Below, in pieces: positions 16,336-24,877 of a DNA stretch of 32,915 nucleotides. The DNA is from Clostridiaceae bacterium (GTDB lineage Bacteria; Bacillota; Clostridia; Saccharofermentanales; Fastidiosipilaceae). The stretch lies in contig JAAZIX010000017.1 in NCBI GenBank assembly GCA_012800655.1, forward strand, positions 1 to 32,915. The letters are read 5' to 3'. Numbering within the stretch: position 1 is the stretch's first letter; each line of letters starts with the position of its first letter. Below the pieces are notes generated by a model. That model had not been told where the DNA came from. It did not search any database and worked only from the letters and a program-made list of their open reading frames with translations. A program made the position numbers and the translations under genes.

Positions 16336-19300
16336 TACTATCCACCTCGTCGGTCTTTAGCTTCAGCGACAAAACTCGTGAAACACCCCGTTCCTGCATG
16401 GTAACTCCATATATGTAGTCGGCGCACTCCATTGTACCACTTCTGTGCGTGACCAGAATGAATTGTGTCTGGAGCGAATAATTACTCAGGAACTTGTTGA
16501 ATCGCCATACATTGGCCTCGTCCAGAGCGGCCTCGATCTCGTCCAAAACACAAAACGGCGAAGGAGTCAGACGCAATATCGCGAATAAAAGGGCAATAGC
16601 CGCCAGCGAGCGCTCACCGCCCGACAAAAGGAGCATGTTCTGCAGACGCTTACCGGGCGGCTGAACCCGAATTTCAATCGGACTGTTCAGCACATCCGTC
16701 GGATCGGCCAGGAAAATCTCCGCCTGACCGCCACCAAACAATTCGCGGAATACCGCATCATAATTTTTGCTAATCGCAAGCAGACTTTGTGAAAACTTCT
16801 CGCGCATAGTCACGAGCAGTTCATCAATTACTTTTTCTAATTTTCGCGCCGAAGCCTCGAGATCGGCCATCTGCTCATTCGTGAAGCTCAGGCGCTGCTC
16901 CAGTTCGCGTAAAGTCTCAACTGCATTGACATTGACGTTGCCCATTTCGCGAATCTTCTGCCTGGTCTCCCGAATCAACTTTTCGGTTGCGGCGGCATTC
17001 TCGATTTCCCGCGCTTTGCCCTCCTTGAGAGCCTGCTCGACGGTCAGCGCATACTCCTCCCACAGACGGTTACGGATTTGTGCCAGTTGCAGACGCGCTT
17101 TCTCGACGCGTGCTTCGGCGCGCTCGCGCTCGGTCGTCAAATTCATCTCGCGGCGAGCCGTTTCCTGCAGACGGGCGATAAATTCCTCCTGGTTTTGCCG
17201 ATAATCGTTACGACGGGCAACCAGGTCATTAAGTAGGGAAGTTTTTTCCTCCCGTTTTTGCACAAGGCGTCTTAGTCGGTCGTCGAAATTAGTCAGACTC
17301 AGGCTCAAAAGTTCCGCCTCTTTCTCCCGGGCGGCCTTTTCCACGACCCTCTGTTCGTTGCGGGCGGCCGATTGGGCAAGTTCGCCAGCGATCCGCTCCG
17401 TCACCTCCGTCAGCGAATTTTGCGATTCGACAATTGAATTCAGCGAGAGCCGCAAGTCGGAAATATGTTCGCGCATTTCGTCACGCTCTTTGACCGCCGT
17501 CCGATTAGCGCTGACCGATTGTTCAATCTTGACCTGTAGGGCTTCTACCCGCGCCGTAATCTCGGCCTCGATAGCGAGGTGCGCGTTTTCCCGCTCCCGC
17601 AAGCGCTCACGTTCCGCCGCCACGGCCTCACGGGCAGTGAGATTATCATCCTTTGCCCGGCGATTGACGGCAATATTCCGCTCATAAGCGGCCAATTTAT
17701 CCTGCTCGGCAACCAGTTCCTGGCGCCGGCGGATCAGTTCCTCTTCATCACTGCGCAATGTACGCTCCGCTTCCGGCCAACCCTGATACAATTCCGTCAA
17801 TTGTGCGGCCAGCTGCATCTCTTGGTTTTGAAAAGCGGCAATCTCGCGCTCGAGTTTTTTCAGGTCGCCGGCACGTCCGAGCACCGGGCTCTCCTGCTTC
17901 AGGTTATAACCACCGGTCAGCGATCCGCCGACATTGACCACATCACCGCCCAGGGTGACGATGCGAATGCGATAATTGCTCTGCGCAGCCAGAGTAGTGG
18001 CCGTCGCCAAATCAGCCGCAATTACGGTTCGATTTAAAAGCCAATCGGTAATCGGGCGTGCTTCATCGGAACAGGCAACCAATTCGGAAGCGAGCCCAAT
18101 ATAGCCGGTTGCCGCACTCAGGCGGTTCAACAAAGCATGATCCGGATCGCGCGGGCGGATCGTATCCAAGGGCAGGAATGTCGCCCGTCCGGTCCGACGC
18201 TCCCGCAACCAATCAATCCACTCCCTGGCGGAGCGCTCATTGCGCACCACAATATTCTGAACCGCACCGCCCAGCGCAACGCTGATCGCCATGCGGTAAT
18301 CCGCCGGAACCTGAATCAGACTTCCTATCGCGCCAACCACCGTTCGGTCGTCATCGCGTCGCTTGGCTTCTTTAAGAACGGCCTGCACCGCGTCGTGATA
18401 GCCGGCAAAGCTGTCCTCCAATTCCCGCAATGTCGTCAAACGAAATTGCGCACGCTGCTTCTCCTGACGCGTCGCGTTGAGTTCGGTCTCGTTCGCGGCA
18501 ATCCGTTCGCCGCGCTCCCGCACCTTGCGGCGCTCTTCCTCTAAAATCCGCTCACCGGTCGCCAAGTCGGCAGTTAGTTTTTCGGTACGCTCGCTTTGCT
18601 CTTCCAGCATCAGACTTAAGGCATCACCGACACTAATCAACTCGTTCTTTTCGCGCTCTAAACGGCGGCTGTTCTCCTCCGCCAGGCGCTTTTCGGTGCG
18701 AATTTCCGCCAGACGATCTCGGCACTCAAAGAGGCTGTCTTGACAATCAACGAGTTCCTGGCGCAGGGCTTCGGTTTGGCGCTCACCGGCATCCAACTGC
18801 GCCGTCAGGGCGTTCAGCTCCCTTTCCTCCGCCGCCAAACGTTCCTCGAAGCGTTCGCGATCGCGCTGCATCACCTGTCCGCGCTCCGTCCGGTCGCTCA
18901 TCTCCCGTTCCAGTTCGACGCGACGCGCATCAGACTCGGCAATCAGAGCCGCCGCTTCGATCGCCTGATTTTTCAGACTCTCAACCCGCTGACGAGCCAG
19001 ATCCGTTTCAGTATTGACCTCCGCCTCGTCATTCCGTAACGCTTCGACTTCATCGCGCAGGCGGTCGATGGTAGCTTCGTTACTCTCTGAGGCGGCGATA
19101 TTTGCCTCGTGCTCCTGCTGAAGCTCCGTCCGAGCCGCGTTCAATTCATCTAGCTCATCCGCCGCTATCTGCCGCGCCGTCTCGGCCGCGGTCAGGCTCC
19201 CGGCCTGCTGATCCGCCTGCAACAATAAAAGCGAAACCTCATTGTCGGTCAAAATCTGCCGCAGACGCAAAAACTCTTTGGCGGTCTCCGCCTGGCGCAG

Positions 19301-19915
19301 CAAAGGCCGACGCTGGCGTTCCATTTCACCGAGCAGATCACTTACCCGTTCCATATTCTGAGCCGCGGCCGCCAGTCGCTTCTCGCTGTCCTGTTGATTC
19401 TTGCGGAAACGCACAATGCCGGCCGCTTCTTCAAATATTCGCCGCCGTTCATCCGGATTGCCACTCAGCAGTTCGTCAATCCTGCCCTGACCGACAATCG
19501 AATACCCGTCGCGTCCGATACCGGTATCCATAAATAAGGTTGTTATGTCCCGCAAGAGACAGCGGTTACGATTCAGATAATATTCACTCTCGCCGGTGCG
19601 ATATAGCCGGCGCGTAACCTCAATTTCCCGATAATCCCAATCCAAACCGCCGTCGGAATTATCGAGCACAATAGTCACTTCGGCATAACTGAGCGGACGC
19701 CTTGTTCCGGTGCCGCTGAAAATGACATCTTCCATTCTCTGGCCGCGCAAAGTCTTGGCACTCTGCTCACCCAGCACCCAGCGTATGGCATCGGCGACAT
19801 TACTCTTGCCGCTACCGTTCGGTCCGACAAAGGCGGTAACGCCGGGGCTGAAGTCAATGACTGTGCGCTCGGCGAAAGACTTAAATCCCTGCATGATTAA
19901 AGTCTTCAGATACAT
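16319..19915 (-). CDS. smc: Chromosome segregation protein SMC
   Basis: 1198 aa; Walker A '[28 protein letters not shown]', coiled coils flanking a hinge, signature '[19 protein letters not shown]', Walker B '[19 protein letters not shown]'. Overlaps ftsY by 17 nt. Confidence 0.98.
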   Translation of the reverse strand: MYLKTLIMQGFKSFAERTVIDFSPGVTAFVGPNGSGKSNVADAIRWVLGEQSAKTLRGQRMEDVIFSGTGTRRPLSYAEVTIVLDNSDGGLDWDYREIEVTRRLYRTGESEYYLNRNRCLLRDITTLFMDTGIGRDGYSIVGQGRIDELLSGNPDERRRIFEEAAGIVRFRKNQQDSEKRLAAAAQNMERVSDLLGEMERQRRPLLRQAETAKEFLRLRQILTDNEVSLLLLQADQQAGSLTAAETARQIAADELDELNAARTELQQEHEANIAASESNEATIDRLRDEVEALRNDEAEVNTETDLARQRVESLKNQAIEAAALIAESDARRVELEREMSDRTERGQVMQRDRERFEERLAAEERELNALTAQLDAGERQTEALRQELVDCQDSLFECRDRLAEIRTEKRLAEENSRRLEREKNELISVGDALSLMLEEQSERTEKLTADLATGERILEEERRKVRERGERIAANETELNATRQEKQRAQFRLTTLRELEDSFAGYHDAVQAVLKEAKRRDDDRTVVGAIGSLIQVPADYRMAISVALGGAVQNIVVRNERSAREWIDWLRERRTGRATFLPLDTIRPRDPDHALLNRLSAATGYIGLASELVACSDEARPITDWLLNRTVIAADLATATTLAAQSNYRIRIVTLGGDVVNVGGSLTGGYNLKQESPVLGRAGDLKKLEREIAAFQNQEMQLAAQLTELYQGWPEAERTLRSDEEELIRRRQELVAEQDKLAAYERNIAVNRRAKDDNLTAREAVAAERERLRERENAHLAIEAEITARVEALQVKIEQSVSANRTAVKERDEMREHISDLRLSLNSIVESQNSLTEVTERIAGELAQSAARNEQRVVEKAAREKEAELLSLSLTNFDDRLRRLVQKREEKTSLLNDLVARRNDYRQNQEEFIARLQETARREMNLTTERERAEARVEKARLQLAQIRNRLWEEYALTVEQALKEGKAREIENAAATEKLIRETRQKIREMGNVNVNAVETLRELEQRLSFTNEQMADLEASARKLEKVIDELLVTMREKFSQSLLAISKNYDAVFRELFGGGQAEIFLADPTDVLNSPIEIRVQPPGKRLQNMLLLSGGERSLAAIALLFAILRLTPSPFCVLDEIEAALDEANVWRFNKFLSNYSLQTQFILVTHRSGTMECADYIYGVTMQERGVSRVLSLKLKTDEVDSNGLIE

Positions 19916-19917
19916 CC

Positions 19918-20628
19918 TTAATCCTCTGTCTCCTTTATCGCCATATAGGCCGCTCGCGAAGCTTCTTGTTCCGCCTTTTTAATCGTCTTACCCCTGCCGC
20001 GGGAAATTTCCGTTCCGTCAACAAAAAGGCCTACCTCGAATTGCGGAGCCTGCATCGGTCCGGTCTTGCTGATCTGTCTATACTCGATGCCGTCTATCGT
20101 GCGATAGGTCTGGAAATGCTGTTGCAACAGACTCTTATAATCAAATATCAACCGATCAGCAAAGGCATCCTCGATCGGTTCGCGAAAAAGGCGCACTATT
20201 AATTCACGCGCCGCCGTCCAACCGCCGTCGAGAAATACAGCGCCCAAAACCGCCTCCAAACAGTCGGCGCATATTGCCGCCTGCGGGGGGCCGGAACGCA
20301 GTGCGCCGCCGAGTCGAATCTGCTTGTCCAGACCCAGCCGACGCGCGACAGCCGCCAAAGTCGGTTCGCGCACCACGGCCGCCCGTACCCGACTCAGCCG
20401 TCCCTCACGTTCTTGCGGATATTGCTCGTACAGATAATCGCTGATCGCGAGCTCTAGCGTCGCGTCGCCCAAAAACTCCAGGCGTTCGTTATGCTCGCAA
20501 TCCTCCGCCTGCTCGTGGGCATAAGAAGAATGGGTTACAGCCGCCAGCAACAGAGAACTTTGCCGGAACTTATAACCCAAATCACTCTCGATCCTACTTA
20601 GTGCAAAAGCCTCGGTATTAGTTTCCAC
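19918..20628 (-). CDS. rnc: Ribonuclease III
   Basis: '[21 protein letters not shown]' signature, C-terminal dsRBD '[35 protein letters not shown]'. Start uncertain: GTG 20628 proposed (11-nt overlap with acpP); the track gives ATG 20691. Confidence 0.95.
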   Translation of the reverse strand: METNTEAFALSRIESDLGYKFRQSSLLLAAVTHSSYAHEQAEDCEHNERLEFLGDATLELAISDYLYEQYPQEREGRLSRVRAAVVREPTLAAVARRLGLDKQIRLGGALRSGPPQAAICADCLEAVLGAVFLDGGWTAARELIVRLFREPIEDAFADRLIFDYKSLLQQHFQTYRTIDGIEYRQISKTGPMQAPQFEVGLFVDGTEISRGRGKTIKKAEQEASRAAYMAIKETED

Positions 20629-20866
20629 TCTTGGTTGATGCAATATAGTTGACCGCATCGCCAACCGTGTGAATATTCTCAGCCTCGTCATCGGGAATCG
20701 AAATGCCGAATTCCTCTTCCATGAGCATTACCAAATCGACGATATCCAGCGAATCGGCGTTCAAATCATCGATGAAATCCGAATCCATGGTCACATTTTC
20801 CGGGTCTACACCCAGTTGTTCCACCAAAATGTTACGAACATTCTCCAAAATCGTTTCCTTAGTCAT
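20618..20866 (-). CDS. acpP: Acyl carrier protein
   Basis: Phosphopantetheine site '[32 protein letters not shown]'. ATG at 20866 has GGAGG upstream. Confidence 0.97.
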   Translation of the reverse strand: MTKETILENVRNILVEQLGVDPENVTMDSDFIDDLNADSLDIVDLVMLMEEEFGISIPDDEAENIHTVGDAVNYIASTKSGN

Positions 20867-20938
20867 GTCTACCTCCACGTATACTATGTGTTATTAGTCG
20901 GCGGTCGGGCTCGATCTGAATCCGACCCGCAAGTTAGT

Positions 20939-20967
20939 ATTGTACAAATTAGTTCGACGATTGGCAA
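20939..20967 (-). promoter_or_regulatory. Predicted sigmaA/sigma70-type promoter for acpP-rnc-smc-ftsY
   Basis: Minus strand TTGCCA (20967-20962) - 17 nt - TACAAT (20944-20939). Confidence 0.75.
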
Positions 20968-20980
20968 ATCCGAAGACGAC

Positions 20981-21000
20981 TAGTTAAATATTTTTAACTA
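20981..21000. repeat. Perfect AT-rich inverted repeat TAGTTAAA-N4-TTTAACTA overlapping the pgsA stop codon
   Basis: Plus strand 20981-21000 tagttaaatatttttaacta. Confidence 0.6.
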
Positions 21001-21648
21001 ATCATCCCATACCTGCCGATTGCGAATAAAATATTCCGCTCCCGAGATCGTTGACACAAGCACGGTCAGGATCAGGAGAACTGTCGCGGCATAACTGAAT
21101 ATCGTCACCAGAATGGCCGGAGCGATGAGAGCGCGCAGAATCAGCTTCAAAAACATGACGATAATCATCGCGATTTGGAGCCCGGTCTTCCACTTGCCTG
21201 CCTTGGAAGCGGCGATAACCTGTCCTCTCTCAACCGCCACCAGGCGTAGAAAAGTCACGCCGAACTCGCGCAACAAAACGAGCATAAAAATAAAAGTGTG
21301 GATCTCTCCCAGTTGGACGAAGCCCGCCATCGCGGTCAGGATAAGAATTTTATCGGCGATCGGGTCGAGCAATTTGCCGGTGTTGGTCACCACGCCGTTC
21401 TTCCGTGCCAAATGCCCGTCAAAAAAATCCGTGATAGCACCGACAATAAAAATCAGCAGAGCGATAACCAGCCCTTCACGCGCCACAAAGCTGTTCCAGC
21501 CGCCGACGCCGCAGCAACGATTGATAGGCACCATGAACAGAGCCATAAACGGCGTCAACAGAATCCGACTCAGGCTCAATTTATTAGGTGTATTCAGTTT
21601 CTTTCGGCCGCCCGCATCCGGCTGCCTGTTTTCATCATTGTTCAGCAA
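20998..21648 (-). CDS. pgsA: CDP-diacylglycerol--glycerol-3-phosphate 3-phosphatidyltransferase
   Basis: 'NTPNKLSLSRILLTPFMALFM' and complete CDP-alcohol phosphotransferase motif 'DGHLARKNGVVTNTGKLLDPIADK'. TTG start with GGAG upstream. Confidence 0.95.
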   Translation of the reverse strand: MLNNDENRQPDAGGRKKLNTPNKLSLSRILLTPFMALFMVPINRCCGVGGWNSFVAREGLVIALLIFIVGAITDFFDGHLARKNGVVTNTGKLLDPIADKILILTAMAGFVQLGEIHTFIFMLVLLREFGVTFLRLVAVERGQVIAASKAGKWKTGLQIAMIIVMFLKLILRALIAPAILVTIFSYAATVLLILTVLVSTISGAEYFIRNRQVWDD

Positions 21649-23014
21649 TAGTCACTCCAGTCCATTCGGCAAAATCCGCGGCAATAATACGCACATTATA
21701 CCACTTACCGACTTTCGGCTCCGTCGCCTGTTCACCCGGCTCCGTTTCCTGCTCGCAAAGTACGGCCACTCCCGGGTCAACCTCGGGCGCCTGCTCCTCG
21801 CTGTGACCGAGATAAAAGAGCCCTTCCTCGTCAATACCCTCGATCAGAACGCGGCGCTCACTCCCGATAATCTCCGGCCAGCGCGAGCGCACTATATCCT
21901 GCTGGAGTTCTATCACCCGGCGCTCCCGTTCAGCGGCGACTTCGGGATCCACCTGATCCGGCATTGTCGCGGCCGGCGTCCCCTCTTCCGGGCAGAAAGT
22001 AAAAGTACCCAGATGGTCGAAACGCAGTTCGGCAATAAAATCCATCAATTCCGCGAAATCGGTCTCCGTCTCTCCCGGGAAGCCGAGCATAACGGTCGTA
22101 CGCAAAGTCAGGTTGGGAATCCGGGCGCGCCATTCGGCCAATACCTCGCGCAGACGTTGCGGATTGTCGCGGCGGCGCATGGCTTTGAGAATCCGGGGTG
22201 AGGCATGTTGAATCGGCACATCCAGATACGGCAGAATCTTCGTCTCCGTCGTCATCACTTCCAGCAGTTCGTCAGTCAGACCGTCGGAACAGCAATACAT
22301 TAGACGCAAGGCAAAATCGCCCGGCAGGGCGGCCAGGGCGCGCAGCAAATCGGGCAGGCGCGGCCGACCGTAAAGATCCCGTCCGTAGTCGGTCGTCTCC
22401 TGGGCGATCAGAACCAACTCGCCGTAGCCGCCGGCAATCAGACGCCGTGCCTCACTCACCAGCGCCTCGATCGGTCGCGAGCGCAGGCGACCGCGAATCC
22501 CGGGAATCGCGCAATAGGCACAGGCCGAGGAACAGCCTTCGGCGATTTTGATATAGGCGTAACCGGATGTATCCGGTTGTCGGGCGACATCCAGATGGCG
22601 TATGGCATTCTCACGCGAACCGACGACAATCAACGGCTCCTCTGCGGCCTCACCGGCCGACAGACGTTCCAAAACATCGGTAATCTGATAATAAGACCCG
22701 GTGCCGACAATTGCGTCGACCTCCGGTAATTCCGCGGCTATTTCCCGGGCGTAGCGTTGCGAAAGACAACCCGCCGCCACCAGGAAGCGGCACTTATCGG
22801 CCTTAAAATCGGCCATATCCAGAATCGTCTCAATAGCTTCACGCTTGGCGGCTTCGATAAAGGCGCAGGTATTGACGATAATCACTTCCGCGTCTTCCGG
22901 CTCGGAGACTAAATCCGCTCCCGCCGCCCGTAGCAACGCTACCATCGCCTCGGAATCGACAAGGTTCTTGGCACAGCCCAGAGTTACAATTGCGACAGGC
23001 AGGTCAGTTATCAT
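21635..23014 (-). CDS. rimO: Ribosomal protein S12 methylthiotransferase RimO
   Basis: 'VTLGCAKNLVDSEAMVALL', radical SAM CxxxCxxC 'KIAEGCSSACAYCAIPGIRGRLRSRP', 'MLGFPGETETDF', C-terminal TRAM-like region. Confidence 0.96.
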   Translation of the reverse strand: MITDLPVAIVTLGCAKNLVDSEAMVALLRAAGADLVSEPEDAEVIIVNTCAFIEAAKREAIETILDMADFKADKCRFLVAAGCLSQRYAREIAAELPEVDAIVGTGSYYQITDVLERLSAGEAAEEPLIVVGSRENAIRHLDVARQPDTSGYAYIKIAEGCSSACAYCAIPGIRGRLRSRPIEALVSEARRLIAGGYGELVLIAQETTDYGRDLYGRPRLPDLLRALAALPGDFALRLMYCCSDGLTDELLEVMTTETKILPYLDVPIQHASPRILKAMRRRDNPQRLREVLAEWRARIPNLTLRTTVMLGFPGETETDFAELMDFIAELRFDHLGTFTFCPEEGTPAATMPDQVDPEVAAERERRVIELQQDIVRSRWPEIIGSERRVLIEGIDEEGLFYLGHSEEQAPEVDPGVAVLCEQETEPGEQATEPKVGKWYNVRIIAADFAEWTGVTIAEQ

Positions 23015-23591
23015 TCAGTATTTCCTCGAGACTCCTTATCAGGGCATCGCGAGACGCATTATAGGCGAAGCCGCGGTTGAGCGCCCGCCGCAACTCTTTC
23101 TCAAAAGCACGGGTGTGGGGATCGATCCGTTCCGTCTCCGCGTCATAGCATTCGGCGGCAATGCGCCTTAGCGCCGAACGCCGCCGGGAAACATAGGCGG
23201 CCAATAACTCCTCATCCGAAGGCATCAGATCCTCGACCGCCCGGGCCGCGGCTTCCGGGTCATATCCGCGCGCCGCCAGACGCTCGCGCATAACCCTTGC
23301 CCCCTCCGGATGTGAATCGATACGCTGCTGCAGATAAAGACAGGCTAATTCGTAGTCATTTATGAGATTGCAGGACTTTAATTCCGCCGTCACCCGGTCG
23401 ATCAGATCGGCGGCAACGCCGGCCTCGCGCATTTTCGTGCGCACCCGACTTTCGGGCTGCATACCGCGCGACAAATAACCGAGCGCCACTTGCCGCGCAG
23501 CGGCAAGTGGCTCGGATTCTTTTTGCAACAGTGCGGCTTCGGCGGCGGCGAAATCCCTGTCCAGCCGTTCCGCATCCAAAGGTGAACTCAA
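23004..23591 (-). CDS. recX: Regulatory protein RecX
   Basis: 195 aa helical; 'ALGYLSRGMQPESRVRTKMREAGVAADLIDRVTAELKSCNLINDYELACLYLQQRID' is RecX-like. Immediately downstream of recA; TTG start. Confidence 0.88.
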   Translation of the reverse strand: MSSPLDAERLDRDFAAAEAALLQKESEPLAAARQVALGYLSRGMQPESRVRTKMREAGVAADLIDRVTAELKSCNLINDYELACLYLQQRIDSHPEGARVMRERLAARGYDPEAAARAVEDLMPSDEELLAAYVSRRRSALRRIAAECYDAETERIDPHTRAFEKELRRALNRGFAYNASRDALIRSLEEILNDN

Positions 23592-23592
23592 A

Positions 23593-24738
23593 TTAGTCTA
23601 ACCCCAACAGTTCGTCGAGCTTATCCGCCCTTTCATCCTCGCCGCCTTCATCATCGGCGTCATCCTCATCCGATTCGCCGTCCTCGTCGTAATAGGAGGA
23701 GCTGCGCATATCGTCGAGATGCTCCAGAATCTTCGCTTCGATTTCCTGACGTAGTTCGGGATTGGCATTGATGAATTCGGCGGAATTGCTCTTACCCTGT
23801 CCGAGACGCAGATCCCCATAGGAGAACCAGGAACCGGCCTTGGTAATCACGCCGGTGGTAACACCCGCCTCGACCAGGCCGTCCATCAGATTCAGTCCCT
23901 TGCCGAAGAGCAACTCAATCGAGACAGTCTTGAACGGCGGCGCGACCTTGTTCTTGGTTACACGCATAATGGTCATGACCCCGATGGGCACCTGTTTTTC
24001 GGTCAGGCGCTCACCGCGCCGCACCTCAAGGCGCACCGAGGCGTAGAAGCGCAGAGCGCGTCCGCCGGTCGTCGTCTCCGTCGGTCCGCGCGACCAGCCC
24101 GTGGGAATCTTCTCCCGTAGCTGGTTAATGAAGATAACTATACAGTCGGTACGCGAAATGGTACTTGCCAACCGACGTAACGCCATCGACATCATGCGGG
24201 CATGGCTACCGACAACCTGCTCGGCAAAACCGCCGTCGATCTCGGCACGCGGAGTCAGAGCCGCCACGCTGTCGATCACGACCATGTCTATGGCGCCGCT
24301 CTTGACCAGAGCTTCGGTGATGCTCAGCCCCTGTTCCCCGTAGTCCGGTTGCGAAATCAAAAGGTTATCGATATCGACGCCCAAGTTGGCGGCATATTCC
24401 GGATCCAGGGCATGCTCCGCATCGATAAAGGCCGCATTCCCACCCTGTTTTTGACAGGCGGCGATCATATGCAGAGCCACGGTTGTTTTTCCCGACGATT
24501 CCGGCCCGTAAACTTCGATGATGCGCCCTTTCGGCAGGCCGCCGATGCCCAGCGCCAAGTCCAAGGGCATAATACCGGTCGACATGGCCTGAACCTTGAT
24601 CTTCGACTGCTCGCCCATCTTCATGATCGCGCCGGGGCCGAAGTCCTTGGCAATCGCCCTCATCGTTGTTTCCAACGCCGCCGCTCTCTCCTCGGCCGGC
24701 AAGGACTCCAGTATCTCTCGTTTCTTGACTTTCGACAT
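23593..24738 (-). CDS. recA: Recombinase RecA
   Basis: 'GRIIEVYGPESSGKTTVALHMIAACQKQGG', 'FIDAEHALDPEYAANLGVDIDNLLISQPDYGEQ', 'INQLREKIPTGW', 'GGRALRFYASVRLEVRR'. GGAG RBS before ATG. Confidence 0.99.
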   Translation of the reverse strand: MSKVKKREILESLPAEERAAALETTMRAIAKDFGPGAIMKMGEQSKIKVQAMSTGIMPLDLALGIGGLPKGRIIEVYGPESSGKTTVALHMIAACQKQGGNAAFIDAEHALDPEYAANLGVDIDNLLISQPDYGEQGLSITEALVKSGAIDMVVIDSVAALTPRAEIDGGFAEQVVGSHARMMSMALRRLASTISRTDCIVIFINQLREKIPTGWSRGPTETTTGGRALRFYASVRLEVRRGERLTEKQVPIGVMTIMRVTKNKVAPPFKTVSIELLFGKGLNLMDGLVEAGVTTGVITKAGSWFSYGDLRLGQGKSNSAEFINANPELRQEIEAKILEHLDDMRSSSYYDEDGESDEDDADDEGGEDERADKLDELLGLD

Positions 24739-24792
24739 TAAAATCTCCTTGCTTCCGGACGGGCTGCTTCCAACCCGCTTTATTCAAACTAT

Positions 24793-24798
24793 ATTATA
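24793..24798 (-). promoter_or_regulatory. Predicted extended -10 promoter element upstream of recA
   Basis: Minus strand TG-C-TATAAT, 55-60 nt upstream of the recA ATG; no good -35. Confidence 0.6.
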
Positions 24799-24877
24799 GC
24801 AATATTCCCCTTCGACGACACGTCCGGCCCACGCTCGGGCGGTCTTTCGATCGGTCTTTTTTTCGACAATTTGTCGT

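Noticed and set aside
20934-20948. FapR operator at the acpP promoter (TTAGTAttgTACAAA)
   Set aside because: Half-site resemblance only; spacing and the second half-site do not match the consensus I know, so not called as a feature.
21113-22201. 362-aa plus-strand ORF
   Set aside because: Antisense to pgsA and rimO, both of which have clear conserved motifs; composition is Arg/Ser/Pro-rich shadow-like.
24739-24877. Canonical Bacillus-type LexA/SOS box upstream of recA
   Set aside because: Looked for CGAAC-N4-GTTYG-like sequences on both strands; none convincing. Only the different CGACAATTTGTCG palindrome was found.
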